A stretch of DNA of 64,000 bases. Source: Chersky-840 sp963764205 (GTDB lineage Bacteria > Actinomycetota > Acidimicrobiia > Acidimicrobiales > UBA8190). Location of the stretch: NCBI GenBank assembly GCA_963764205.1, contig CAVXRN010000002.1:1612001-1676000 (forward strand), in the 5' to 3' direction. How positions within the stretch are numbered: the stretch's first letter is position 1; each line of letters begins with the position of its first letter. The position numbers and the translations under genes are program-made. Shown here one piece after another: positions 1 through 7,159 of this stretch. Below the pieces are notes generated by a model. It had not been told where the DNA came from, did no database searches, and saw only the letters and a program-made list of their open reading frames with translations.

Positions 1-411
1 CGAGAACGAGTAGTACTCCGGGCCCCCTCCCACCACCATCCCCGCGATGAGCCGTCCGCCGCTGATGCAGTCGATCATGGCGAACTCTTCGGCCACGCGC
101 GTCGGGGGGTCGTAGAGCGGCAGGGCGTTGCCCACCACCGCGATGCGCACGCGCGACGTCAGGCGGGCGAGGATGGATGCGATCAGGTTCGGAGACGGCA
201 TGATGCCGTACGCGTTCTGGTGATGTTCATTGACACACACGCCGTCGAAGCCGAGCTCCTCGGCATGGACCAGCTCGTCGATGTAGCGGTTGTAGAGCTC
301 GCCACCGAGTCGCGGGTCGAACAGTTCGTTCGGACACGTGATCCAGGCCGGCCCGTCGTAGTCGGGAGGGAGGTCCGGGTACGGCATCAGGTGGAAGCTG
401 AAGAAACGCAC
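1..411 (-). CDS. LLM-class flavin-dependent oxidoreductase, partial
   Basis: This is the N-terminal 137 codons of a luciferase-like monooxygenase; the C-terminus lies beyond the window edge. The protein begins VRFFSFHLMPYPDLP and contains VNEHHQNAYGIMPSPN and a VAEEFAMIDCISGGRLIAG segment, all typical of the bacterial luciferase (TIM-barrel, F420/FMN-dependent) family. The GTG start is chosen because an AGGAGG Shine-Dalgarno sits just upstream and the conserved first beta-strand follows at once. The substrate cannot be told from the sequence. It lies downstream of sufC on the same strand, separated by 71 bp that contain a small stem-loop, so it may be a separate unit. Confidence 0.85.
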   Translation of the reverse strand, partial: MRFFSFHLMPYPDLPPDYDGPAWITCPNELFDPRLGGELYNRYIDELVHAEELGFDGVCVNEHHQNAYGIMPSPNLIASILARLTSRVRIAVVGNALPLYDPPTRVAEEFAMIDCISGGRLIAGMVVGGGPEYYSFS

Positions 412-473
412 GGTCGGCCTCCTGCGTCGAACCACGGGGCTGGGCCGCGGTCATGGTACCGCCGACGTTACTG

Positions 474-487
474 ACTGACGAATCAGT
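474..487 (-). other. Stem-loop at the sufC 3' end
   Basis: Read on the minus strand the sequence is ACTGA-TTCG-TCAGT, a perfect 5-bp stem closed by a UUCG tetraloop. It overlaps the sufC stop codon. It could be a weak terminator or processing signal between sufC and the LLM gene, or a regulator half-site pair for the LLM promoter. There is no U-tract. Confidence 0.3.
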
Positions 488-1298
488 TTGGCCGATCACC
501 GTCGCGTGCTCGTGCGGCGGTCTCGAAGGCGCCGTACCCCGTGCGCTCGAGCTCCTCGGCCAGCTCCGGGCCCCCGCTGGCCACGATGCGACCCCGCACG
601 AGCACGTGCACCATGTCGGGTTGCAACACCGACAGCAGGCGGCGGTAGTGGGTGATGGCCAGGACGCCGAGCCCCCATTCCTCCACGCCCTCGCGCACAC
701 GTCGGGCCACGTCGCGCAACCCGTCGATGTCGATGCCCGAGTCGAGCTCGTCGAGCACGGCGATGCTCGGCTGCAACACGGCCATCTGCAGCGTCTCGCT
801 CCGCTTGCGCTCGCCTCCGGAGAGGTCGACGTTGAGGGGCCGGTCCAACAGGCGGGTCTCGAGCCCCACGCGTTGGGCTTCGGCCCGCGCCCGCGCGTCG
901 AGTGACGGCACCGCGTCGTCGGAGCCGATGCCGCGCCCGGCCAGCGCTTCGGTGAGCACCTGGTGCAGTCCCACCCCGGGGACCTCGATGGGGTCCTGCG
1001 GGGCGAGGAACAACCCCAGGCGGGCGCGCTCGAAGGGCGGCAGTCGGAGGAGGTCCTCGCCGTCGAGCGTCACCGCGCCGCCCAGGACCTGGTAGCCGGG
1101 CTTGCCCATCAGGACGTGCGCGAGCGTGCTCTTGCCCGAGCCGTTCGGTCCCATGACAGCGTGGACCTCACCGCCTCGGACGACCAGGTCGACGCCGGTG
1201 AGTACCTCCAGCCCGGCCACCCCGGCCCGCAGGCCACTGATGACGAGCTCGTGCCCGTGGTCCGACCCCGTCGACCGCACGGCGCCCGCGTCGCTCAC
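483..1298 (-). CDS. sufC: Fe-S cluster assembly ATPase SufC
   Basis: A 271-residue ABC-type ATPase of the SUF system, which energises the SufB-SufD scaffold during iron-sulfur cluster assembly in the cytoplasm. Visible motifs are Walker A GPNGSGKST (residues 50-58), signature LSGGERKR (159-166), Walker B with the SufC-type IAVLDELDSGID (179-190), and a switch histidine in ITHY. The length fits the family (about 250 aa) apart from a short N-terminal tail. The GTG start shares a GTGA overlap with the stop of the Rieske gene, indicating translational coupling in the sufD-Rieske-sufC unit. An upstream in-frame extension runs through the Rieske gene and is not believed. Confidence 0.95.
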   Translation of the reverse strand: MSDAGAVRSTGSDHGHELVISGLRAGVAGLEVLTGVDLVVRGGEVHAVMGPNGSGKSTLAHVLMGKPGYQVLGGAVTLDGEDLLRLPPFERARLGLFLAPQDPIEVPGVGLHQVLTEALAGRGIGSDDAVPSLDARARAEAQRVGLETRLLDRPLNVDLSGGERKRSETLQMAVLQPSIAVLDELDSGIDIDGLRDVARRVREGVEEWGLGVLAITHYRRLLSVLQPDMVHVLVRGRIVASGGPELAEELERTGYGAFETAARARDGDRPN

Positions 1299-1612
1299 GG
1301 GAGCTCCACCATCACGTCGTCGCCGTCGAGGCGCACCGCGTACACCGGGACAGGCTTGGTCGCCGGCAACGACCGGGGCTCGCCCGTCCGCAGGTCGAAC
1401 ATCGACCCGTGCTTCCAACACTCGATTTCGCACGCCTCGACCAGCACGTCGCCTTCCGAGAGCGAGTAGTCCTCGTGGCTGCAGACGTCGCCGATGGCGT
1501 AGAAGTCGTCTTCGATGCGCACCAGCGCGATCCGGTGCGCGCCGATGTCGAAGCGACGGGCCGCCCCCGACGACAGCTCGTCACGACCGCACAGACGGAC
1601 GACCTCACCCAT
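1295..1612 (-). CDS. Rieske [2Fe-2S] ferredoxin of the SUF locus
   Basis: A 105-residue stand-alone Rieske protein, an electron carrier of the non-haem-iron-oxygenase-ferredoxin type. The cluster ligands are visible as C44-S-H46 and C65-W-K-H68. It lies between sufD and sufC, overlapping sufD by 8 bp and sufC by 4 bp, so it is co-translated with them. This placement is common in actinobacterial suf operons. A role in supplying electrons or in cluster maturation is likely but is inferred from context only. Confidence 0.9.
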   Translation of the reverse strand: MGEVVRLCGRDELSSGAARRFDIGAHRIALVRIEDDFYAIGDVCSHEDYSLSEGDVLVEACEIECWKHGSMFDLRTGEPRSLPATKPVPVYAVRLDGDDVMVELP

Positions 1613-2968
1613 CGGTCGCCTCCGGGACCGACAGTCGGCCCGCCATGCGCCGGCGCACTGCGTCCTCCACCCACCGACCCACCCCGGGGAACGGGGCCCG
1701 ACCGGCGAGGTCCGAGAAGAAACCCAGGACGATGAGCCGTTCAGCCACGGCGGGGGCGATCCCGCGGGTCTCGAGGTAGTACCGCTGCTCCTCGTCGATG
1801 GGGCCCACCGTCGACGCGTGGCTGCAGCGCACGTCGTTCTCGTCGATGTCGAGATTGGGCACCGAATCCGCATGGGCACCCTCGGACAGCACGAGGTTGT
1901 GGTTCGTCTGGAACGCGTTGGCCCCGCGCGCCCCTTTCGGATCCGGATCAGGCCGCTGTAGACCGAGTGGGCGGTGTCCGCCACCGCCCCTTTGAAGAGC
2001 AATTGGCTCTCGGTGCGGGGGGCGTGATGGTCCTGCAACGTCCGGAAGTCGTGGACCTGGTCGCCCGTGCCCAGGTAGGCGGCGAGCAGCGACGTGCGTC
2101 CGGCTTGGCCGACCAGGTCGGAATCGGTCCGCACCCGCGCGTAACGACCGCCCAGGCCGGCGGTGAACGACTGCAGGCTGGCGTCGCGCCCCACACTGCT
2201 CGCCTGCACGGCGATGGAGGTGGTGCCTTGGCCCAGGACCTGCAGATTGGCGTACCGGAGGTGGGCGGCGTCTGCGACGCGAAGTTCGGTCACCGGCACC
2301 ACGAGAGTCGGCATCGGCGTGGCCTGCGACTCGTCGCCGGCAGGCAGTGCCGCACCGATCACGTCGGGCGCGGTGAGCTCGATGATCCCCGCCTCTGACG
2401 ACGAGCCGAGGTCGACCAAGGTCCGAGGGAACACCGAGACGCCGCGTCCCTCCTCGGCGCCGGGATCGACGAGATGCACCACGACGACCGGGTCGGAGAC
2501 GACGGTCTTGGTCGCCACGCTCACGTGGACGACATCGGTGACGAAGGCGTCGTGCAGTGCGCCGAAGGCGTCGCGCCCCGGTGCGAGCAAGCCCAGTGCC
2601 GCGGGGTCGAGGGCGACTCCCGACGCATCGCGGGCGGAGCCGATCGCCAACGACTCGGGCGCCGAGGGAGCCAGCTCGATCGCTTCGATCGTGCCGTTGC
2701 GGGTCACGACGAGGCCGGCACGGGGCCCGAGTGAGTCGGCCAGGCGTCGAGCCGTCGCCAGGGCCGAGTCGAGCCCCGCCGGCGCCGGCGTGGGGGTCGG
2801 GGCGAAGGCCTCCAAGTCGAAGGCGTCGATCCCGCTGTAGCGCCACACCTCGTCGGCCTCGGTGGGGATGCTCGAGGCCGAGAACCGCTCCCAGGCCTCG
2901 GCCCTCCGCCGTACCAGCCAGGACGGGCCGCCAAGTGCCGAGGACGCCTCGGCGGTGAAGGTGCTCAG
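1605..2968 (-). pseudogene. sufD: Fe-S cluster assembly protein SufD, apparent frameshift
   Basis: SufD scaffold/partner subunit of the SufBCD complex, about 454 residues if read through one frameshift. The N-terminal part (from CTG 2968) reads LSTFTAEASSALGG and continues to YSGLIRIRKG. The conserved C-terminal part (FQTNHNLVLSEGAHADSVP, SHASTVGPIDEEQRYYLETRG) is in another frame. The break falls at a run of four G on the coding strand (1931-1934); one more G restores the reading frame exactly inside a conserved motif. Everything else in the gene is intact, so a sequence error is more likely than true loss, although a real mutation or programmed slippage cannot be excluded. The start is the non-canonical CTG with AGAGAGG about 8 nt upstream; no ATG, GTG or TTG fits the conserved N-terminus. 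Confidence 0.85.
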
Positions 2969-3141
2969 GGGTCTACCTCTCTCACAACGAACAGGGGTCG
3001 CACGACGGGCCGCGACGAAGATGGCTCGGCACGGCGAGGACCCTCCGATCCTACCGGGGCAACCGCCCCCCTCCTCCGAGACGGCGCCGTCGGCGCAGGG
3101 CCCTCGGGGCGAATCCCGCCGGTGGGCACGGTGCGGGGTCG

Positions 3142-3147
3142 TAGTGT
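3142..3147 (+). promoter_or_regulatory. -10 hexamer of a leaderless promoter (crotonase)
   Basis: TAGTGT lies 7 bp before the ATG at 3155, so transcription should start at or within a base or two of the start codon. There is no Shine-Dalgarno sequence, which agrees with a leaderless message. Confidence 0.5.
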
Positions 3148-3154
3148 GGCGTGC

Positions 3155-4036
3155 ATGCCCGACTACGACGTGCTCTCCATCGAACGCGACGGCGCCGTCG
3201 CCACGCTGTGGCTCGACCGGCCCGAGGCCCGCAACGCCATGGGGCCGGCCTTCTGGCACGACCTGCCCCTGGCGATGAACGAGCTGTCGGACGACCGCGC
3301 CGTGCGCGCCGTGGTCATCGCGGCCCGGGGACCGCATTTCAGCGTGGGCCTCGACCTCAAGGCGATGGCAGGGATGCTCACCGGGGGCCCCGACGGCGAG
3401 GGCCCCGACGGCGGCCATGGCTCGCAGGACGGGAACGGCGCCGGACCGCCGTCAGCGCCCTCCATGGCGGCGCGGGCGGTCACGGCCCGACAGGGCGTCC
3501 TTCGCATGCAGTCCTCGGTGACCTCGGTGGCCGATTGCCCGAAGCCCGTCATCGCCGCCATCCACGGGTACTGCATCGGGGGTGGCGTCGACGTCGTCTC
3601 GGCCTGTGACATGCGGGTGGCGAGCGCCGACGCCGTGTTCTCGGTCAGAGAGACCAAGGTGGCCATCGTCGCGGACCTCGGGAGCCTGCAGCGGCTGCCC
3701 CGCATCATCGGTAAGGGCCACGTCGCTGAGCTGGCCCTCACGGGCAAGGACATCACCGCGGCGCGGGCCAGGGATATCGGTCTCGTGAACGACGTGGCGC
3801 CCGACGCCGAGGCGGCGCTGGCCGCGGCGCGCCAGCTCGCCGCTGAGGTCGCCGCCAACTCGCCCCTGGCCGTGCAAGGAACAAAGGCCGTGCTGCGCGC
3901 CTGTGAGGACCGATCGGTGGCCGACGGCCTCGACTACGTGGCGACGTGGAACGCCGGCTTCCTCGGGTCCGACGACCTGGTCGAGGCCATGACCGCCTTC
4001 ATGGAGAAACGACCCCCGGTGTTCAGGGGCCGATGA
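3155..4036 (+). CDS. Crotonase, delta3,5-delta2,4-dienoyl-CoA isomerase-like
   Basis: A 293-residue enoyl-CoA hydratase/isomerase superfamily protein. The oxyanion-hole segments are HFSVGLDLK (near residue 65) and GYCIGGGVDVVSACD (near 145). The following segment VADLGSLQRLPRIIGKG closely matches the dienoyl-CoA isomerase (ECH1) pattern rather than classic EchA, because of the acidic residue placed for isomerisation. It would act in beta-oxidation of unsaturated acyl-CoAs. A Gly/Asp-rich insertion of about 30 residues (82-112) is unusual and probably a surface loop. The gene stands alone on the plus strand, splitting the suf genes. The start is the ATG after the TAGTGT hexamer; a longer in-frame extension is not supported. 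Confidence 0.85.
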   Translation: MPDYDVLSIERDGAVATLWLDRPEARNAMGPAFWHDLPLAMNELSDDRAVRAVVIAARGPHFSVGLDLKAMAGMLTGGPDGEGPDGGHGSQDGNGAGPPSAPSMAARAVTARQGVLRMQSSVTSVADCPKPVIAAIHGYCIGGGVDVVSACDMRVASADAVFSVRETKVAIVADLGSLQRLPRIIGKGHVAELALTGKDITAARARDIGLVNDVAPDAEAALAAARQLAAEVAANSPLAVQGTKAVLRACEDRSVADGLDYVATWNAGFLGSDDLVEAMTAFMEKRPPVFRGR

Positions 4037-4080
4037 TCACCGCGCCGTCGACCGGTGCCGCCCGAGGGGGGCGCCCCGCC

Positions 4081-4431
4081 TCAGGGTGAGCGGCGGCGCC
4101 ACCACCGGCGGCCGCGATCCTTGCTGCTCTCTTTGCTCCGCTCTTCGCGTTGCACCTCGGCCAGTGTCTGGGGCACCACGGCGTCGACGATGTCCGACGC
4201 CTCTTCGAGCAGCCGGACGACGTCGGGCCCTCCGGGGCCGGGTTCGTCCTCGATGGCGGGCTCGACCAGACTTCCGTGCTGCCATCCCACGTCCGCCAAG
4301 CGCGGCACGTAGGACGCACAGTCGTCGGGACAGCGCCAGGGCGCTTCGGGAGCGAGGTCGAGCTCACAGAACCGGACCACCTCACCGGTGTCGTACGAGC
4401 GGCTCTGGAAGTGCTTGCACCCCTCACGCAT
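4081..4431 (-). CDS. Small cysteine-containing protein downstream of sufB
   Basis: A 116-residue protein I do not recognise as a characterised family. The N-terminal half carries four cysteines (CKHF, FCEL, RCPDDC) spaced like a metal- or cluster-binding site. The middle is acidic (EPAIEDEPGPGG) with an amphipathic helix (VVRLLEEASDIVDAVV), and the C-terminus is strongly basic (GRRWWRRRSP). It begins 66 nt after the sufB stop on the same strand and so probably shares its transcript. The position and cysteines suggest a role linked to Fe-S biogenesis, but this is inference from context only. Confidence 0.75.
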   Translation of the reverse strand: MREGCKHFQSRSYDTGEVVRFCELDLAPEAPWRCPDDCASYVPRLADVGWQHGSLVEPAIEDEPGPGGPDVVRLLEEASDIVDAVVPQTLAEVQREERSKESSKDRGRRWWRRRSP

Positions 4432-4496
4432 GGGCACAGCACCCGCCTCCTCTCCTCGGCAGGCTGAGCGGAGGCGCCGGGCAGAGCCCGACCCGA

Positions 4497-7043
4497 TCAG
4501 CCGACTGCACCCTCCATCTGCAGCTCGATGAGCCGACTCCACTCCACCGCGTACTCCATGGGTAGCGTGCGGACGACGGGCTCGATGAAGCCGTTGACGA
4601 TCATACTCATGGCCTGGCTCTCGGAGAGCCCGCGGCTCATGAGGTAGAAGAGCTGGTCTTCGCCCACCTTGGACACCGTCGCCTCGTGCCCGATCTGGGC
4701 GTCGCGCTCGGCCACCTCCATGTACGGCTTGGTCTCCGACGTCGACTCCTCGTCGAGGATGAGGGCGTCACAGCGGACGAAGCTCTTGGCGTGCTTCGCC
4801 CCTTCTTCCACTCGAACCAGGCCGCGGTACGTCGACAGGCCGCCGTCCTTGGAGATCGACTTCGACACGATGGTCGAGGTCGTCTCGGGAGCGGCGTGGA
4901 CCATCTTCGCCCCTGCGTCTTGGTGCTGGCCCGGGCCGGCATAGGCGACGGACAGGACCTCTCCCGAAGCCTTGGGGCCCATGAGGTACACCGACGGGTA
5001 CTTCATCGTGAGGCGCGACCCGATGTTGCCGTCGATCCACGCCACGTGTGCTTCGGCTTCGGCCCGCGCCCGCTTGGTCACGAGGTTGTAGACGTTGTTC
5101 GACCAGTTCTGGATGGTGGTGTAGGTGATGCGGGACCCCTCCAGCGCCACCAGCTCGACCACCGCCGAGTGGAGCGAGTCGGTGGAGTACACCGGCGCCG
5201 AGCACCCCTCCACGTAGTGCACCTCGGAGCCCTCGTCCGCGATGATCAGGGTCCGTTCGAATTGGCCCATGTTCTCGGCGTTGATGCGGAAGTACGCCTG
5301 CAGCGGCATGTCGACCTTCACGCCGGGGGGGACGTAGATGAACGAACCGCCGGACCACACCGCCGAGTTGAGCGCGGCGAACTTGTTGTCGTTGGGCGGA
5401 ATGATGGTCCCGAACCAGCGCTTCACGATCTCGGGGTACTCCCGCACCGCGGTGTCCATGTCGCAGAACAACACACCCAGGGACTCGAGGTCGGCCCGGT
5501 TGCGGTGGAACACCACTTCGGAATTGTGGACGACGAATCCTTCGGCGACGAAGTTGTGATGTCCGCTCACCTCGATGTCGAACACCGATTCCACACCCAT
5601 CGACTCGATCGACTCGATCTTGGCGAATCCCATCATCTCGCTGGTGTGGGCCCGGAACACCGTGCCTCTGGCCGTCCGGTAGGTGTGGGCGTACTGACGA
5701 CGGCCGAGCCGGTCGCGGCGACGCGGGGAGCGCGCCGGCAGCTGGTCGAACCGCCCGCTCAACCTCAGGTGGTAGGCCGTCATGATGCGATCGCGATCGA
5801 AGGGGTGTCGATTGTGGACTTCGATGACGCGACTACTCCCGATGCCGCACAGGGCTACCAGCTCCTTGAGCTGGGACAGCATCTCGCGATTGACGCTGCA
5901 GAACATGGCGTCCTTGGAGGTCGCGTGGTCCCGTACGTAGCCGTCAGAGTCGAGCAATCCCGCGATCAGGGCCAAGCGCTGGGATCGGGGCAGGCTGAAA
6001 CACCAGTCCGGGAGGCGCTTCGTGTGTGAGGTGCCTCCGAGACCGTTGAGCTCGATGAACTCGGCCAGAGTGGCGGTCCCCTTGCCCCGAAGCCGGAAAC
6101 CATCGGCGGCCAGCGCCAGATCGATACCAAACAGCTCCCGCGTGACGCGCCGAATCTCGTCCACCAGAACCTCGTCGGTCCGGTCGACGGCGATCTCGAC
6201 GACGGGATAGCGGCCCTGCTTCAGAAAGCCGTCGCCGAGATAGACACCTGCCCACCAGCACAGGTCGTCCGTCGTCGTCGTCGGGAAGCTCGCCGCTTCG
6301 GGCCGGTTCGGGATCAACAGCGAGAAAGGTCGGCCGTAGTCAGGGACGTCGGTCGCGATCGCCACCAGATCCCCGGCCACGAGGTCCTCGACCGGAACCC
6401 ACGTCGCCCGGAACCGGGCCTTCTTCGCTCCCTCCCGGCGCTCGTCCCTCAGGACGAGGAACGGGTGGTTCGAGGAGGCTCCGATCGTCCGGCCTCGGGC
6501 CTTGATCTCGAAGATCTCCTTCTCGCCAGAGCACCGGTGTCCGACGACTCCGGCCACGACGATCTCCTTGGACGTTTCGTCCAGTGAGAAGACCTCGTCC
6601 CCCGGTGCCAACTCCTTGATCGGTCGCATACCCGACGTCGTCCATACTCGCGTCGAACCGCGCAGGCACTCATACTGCGCCGTCACGCCGGCGAGGTACT
6701 TGCGCTCGGCTTCGGGGATGCCGAGCTTCTCGTAGGTCGACTTGATGGACTCGGGCAGCGCGTCCCAGTCCTTCACCTGACCCTCGGTCGGCTTCACGTA
6801 GTAGTAGATGTTGTCGAAGTCGAGATCGGGCATGTTCACGGCGAACCACGGCGCCATGGGCCGGGCCATGAACCGCTTGAGGGCCTTCAACCGGAAGTTG
6901 CGCATCCACTCGGGCTCGCCCTTCATGGCCGACATCTCGCGCACGATCTCTTCGGAGAGGCCCTTCTTCGGCTTGAAGACGTAGTCCTCGACGTCGCTCC
7001 AGCCGAGCTTGTACCGGCCGAGATCGAGATCCGCTGTGGTCAT
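4497..7043 (-). CDS. sufB: Fe-S cluster assembly protein SufB with embedded intein
   Basis: An 848-residue precursor. The extein halves (residues 1-125 and 508-848) join to a 466-residue SufB, the scaffold on which SufBCD assembles Fe-S clusters. They include the conserved C-terminal region SETKPYMEVAERDAQIGHEA and GHEATVSKVGEDQLFYLMSRGL. The insertion lies in the conserved motif between QYE and SEVVFH. The splice junctions are visible: Cys126 opens the intein and the last residues are VVHN before Ser508. The ATG at 7043 is preferred over an upstream in-frame ATG because the family starts at about this point. It is followed by the small cysteine protein in a likely operon; sufS, sufU and sufR are not in the window. 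Confidence 0.95.
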   Translation of the reverse strand: MTTADLDLGRYKLGWSDVEDYVFKPKKGLSEEIVREMSAMKGEPEWMRNFRLKALKRFMARPMAPWFAVNMPDLDFDNIYYYVKPTEGQVKDWDALPESIKSTYEKLGIPEAERKYLAGVTAQYECLRGSTRVWTTSGMRPIKELAPGDEVFSLDETSKEIVVAGVVGHRCSGEKEIFEIKARGRTIGASSNHPFLVLRDERREGAKKARFRATWVPVEDLVAGDLVAIATDVPDYGRPFSLLIPNRPEAASFPTTTTDDLCWWAGVYLGDGFLKQGRYPVVEIAVDRTDEVLVDEIRRVTRELFGIDLALAADGFRLRGKGTATLAEFIELNGLGGTSHTKRLPDWCFSLPRSQRLALIAGLLDSDGYVRDHATSKDAMFCSVNREMLSQLKELVALCGIGSSRVIEVHNRHPFDRDRIMTAYHLRLSGRFDQLPARSPRRRDRLGRRQYAHTYRTARGTVFRAHTSEMMGFAKIESIESMGVESVFDIEVSGHHNFVAEGFVVHNSEVVFHRNRADLESLGVLFCDMDTAVREYPEIVKRWFGTIIPPNDNKFAALNSAVWSGGSFIYVPPGVKVDMPLQAYFRINAENMGQFERTLIIADEGSEVHYVEGCSAPVYSTDSLHSAVVELVALEGSRITYTTIQNWSNNVYNLVTKRARAEAEAHVAWIDGNIGSRLTMKYPSVYLMGPKASGEVLSVAYAGPGQHQDAGAKMVHAAPETTSTIVSKSISKDGGLSTYRGLVRVEEGAKHAKSFVRCDALILDEESTSETKPYMEVAERDAQIGHEATVSKVGEDQLFYLMSRGLSESQAMSMIVNGFIEPVVRTLPMEYAVEWSRLIELQMEGAVG
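5523..6668 (-). mobile_element. SufB intein with LAGLIDADG homing endonuclease
   Basis: A 382-residue intein lying in frame within sufB (SufB residues 126-507). Splicing block A is CLRGSTRV, with Cys1 as nucleophile. Block B is around SSNHPFLVL (about 191-198), holding the assisting His. The C-terminal blocks are VFDIEVSGHHNFVAEG and FVVHN, followed by Ser as the +1 nucleophile. Between them lie two dodecapeptide motifs, AGVYLGDGF (about 265-273) and IAGLLDSDGYV (about 360-370), each with its acidic residue. The nuclease therefore looks intact and the element may still be able to home. Protein splicing is needed to give active SufB. Confidence 0.93.
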
Positions 7044-7079
7044 GGTCACCGTCGCCTCTGGGCCCGGAGGGCCGGGCAA

Positions 7080-7102
7080 GGGGATTTCCCCTATCTAGAT
7101 AG
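7080..7102. promoter_or_regulatory. Adjacent inverted repeats in the sufB promoter region
   Basis: Two palindromic elements touch each other between divergent sufB and the oligopeptidase gene. One is GGGGATTTCCCC (7080-7091, arms GGGGA/TCCCC), the other the perfect 12-bp palindrome CTATCTAGATAG (7091-7102). Read towards sufB, the second contains the -10-like TACTAT and TAGATA. A repressor bound here would cover the sufB promoter. The regulator is unknown; no SufR gene is in the window. Confidence 0.35.
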
Positions 7103-7159
7103 TAACAACCCTGCTCCGGTGGTGCGGCCGGGGCCGGACCGATCTGGGATCATCCTGCG

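Noticed and set aside
1295..3418. A single 707-codon minus-strand ORF joining the sufD N-terminus to the Rieske protein
   Set aside because: It looks like a fusion, but the middle part after the frameshift is out-of-frame sequence. The conserved SufD C-terminus lies in another frame, and Rieske has its own start.
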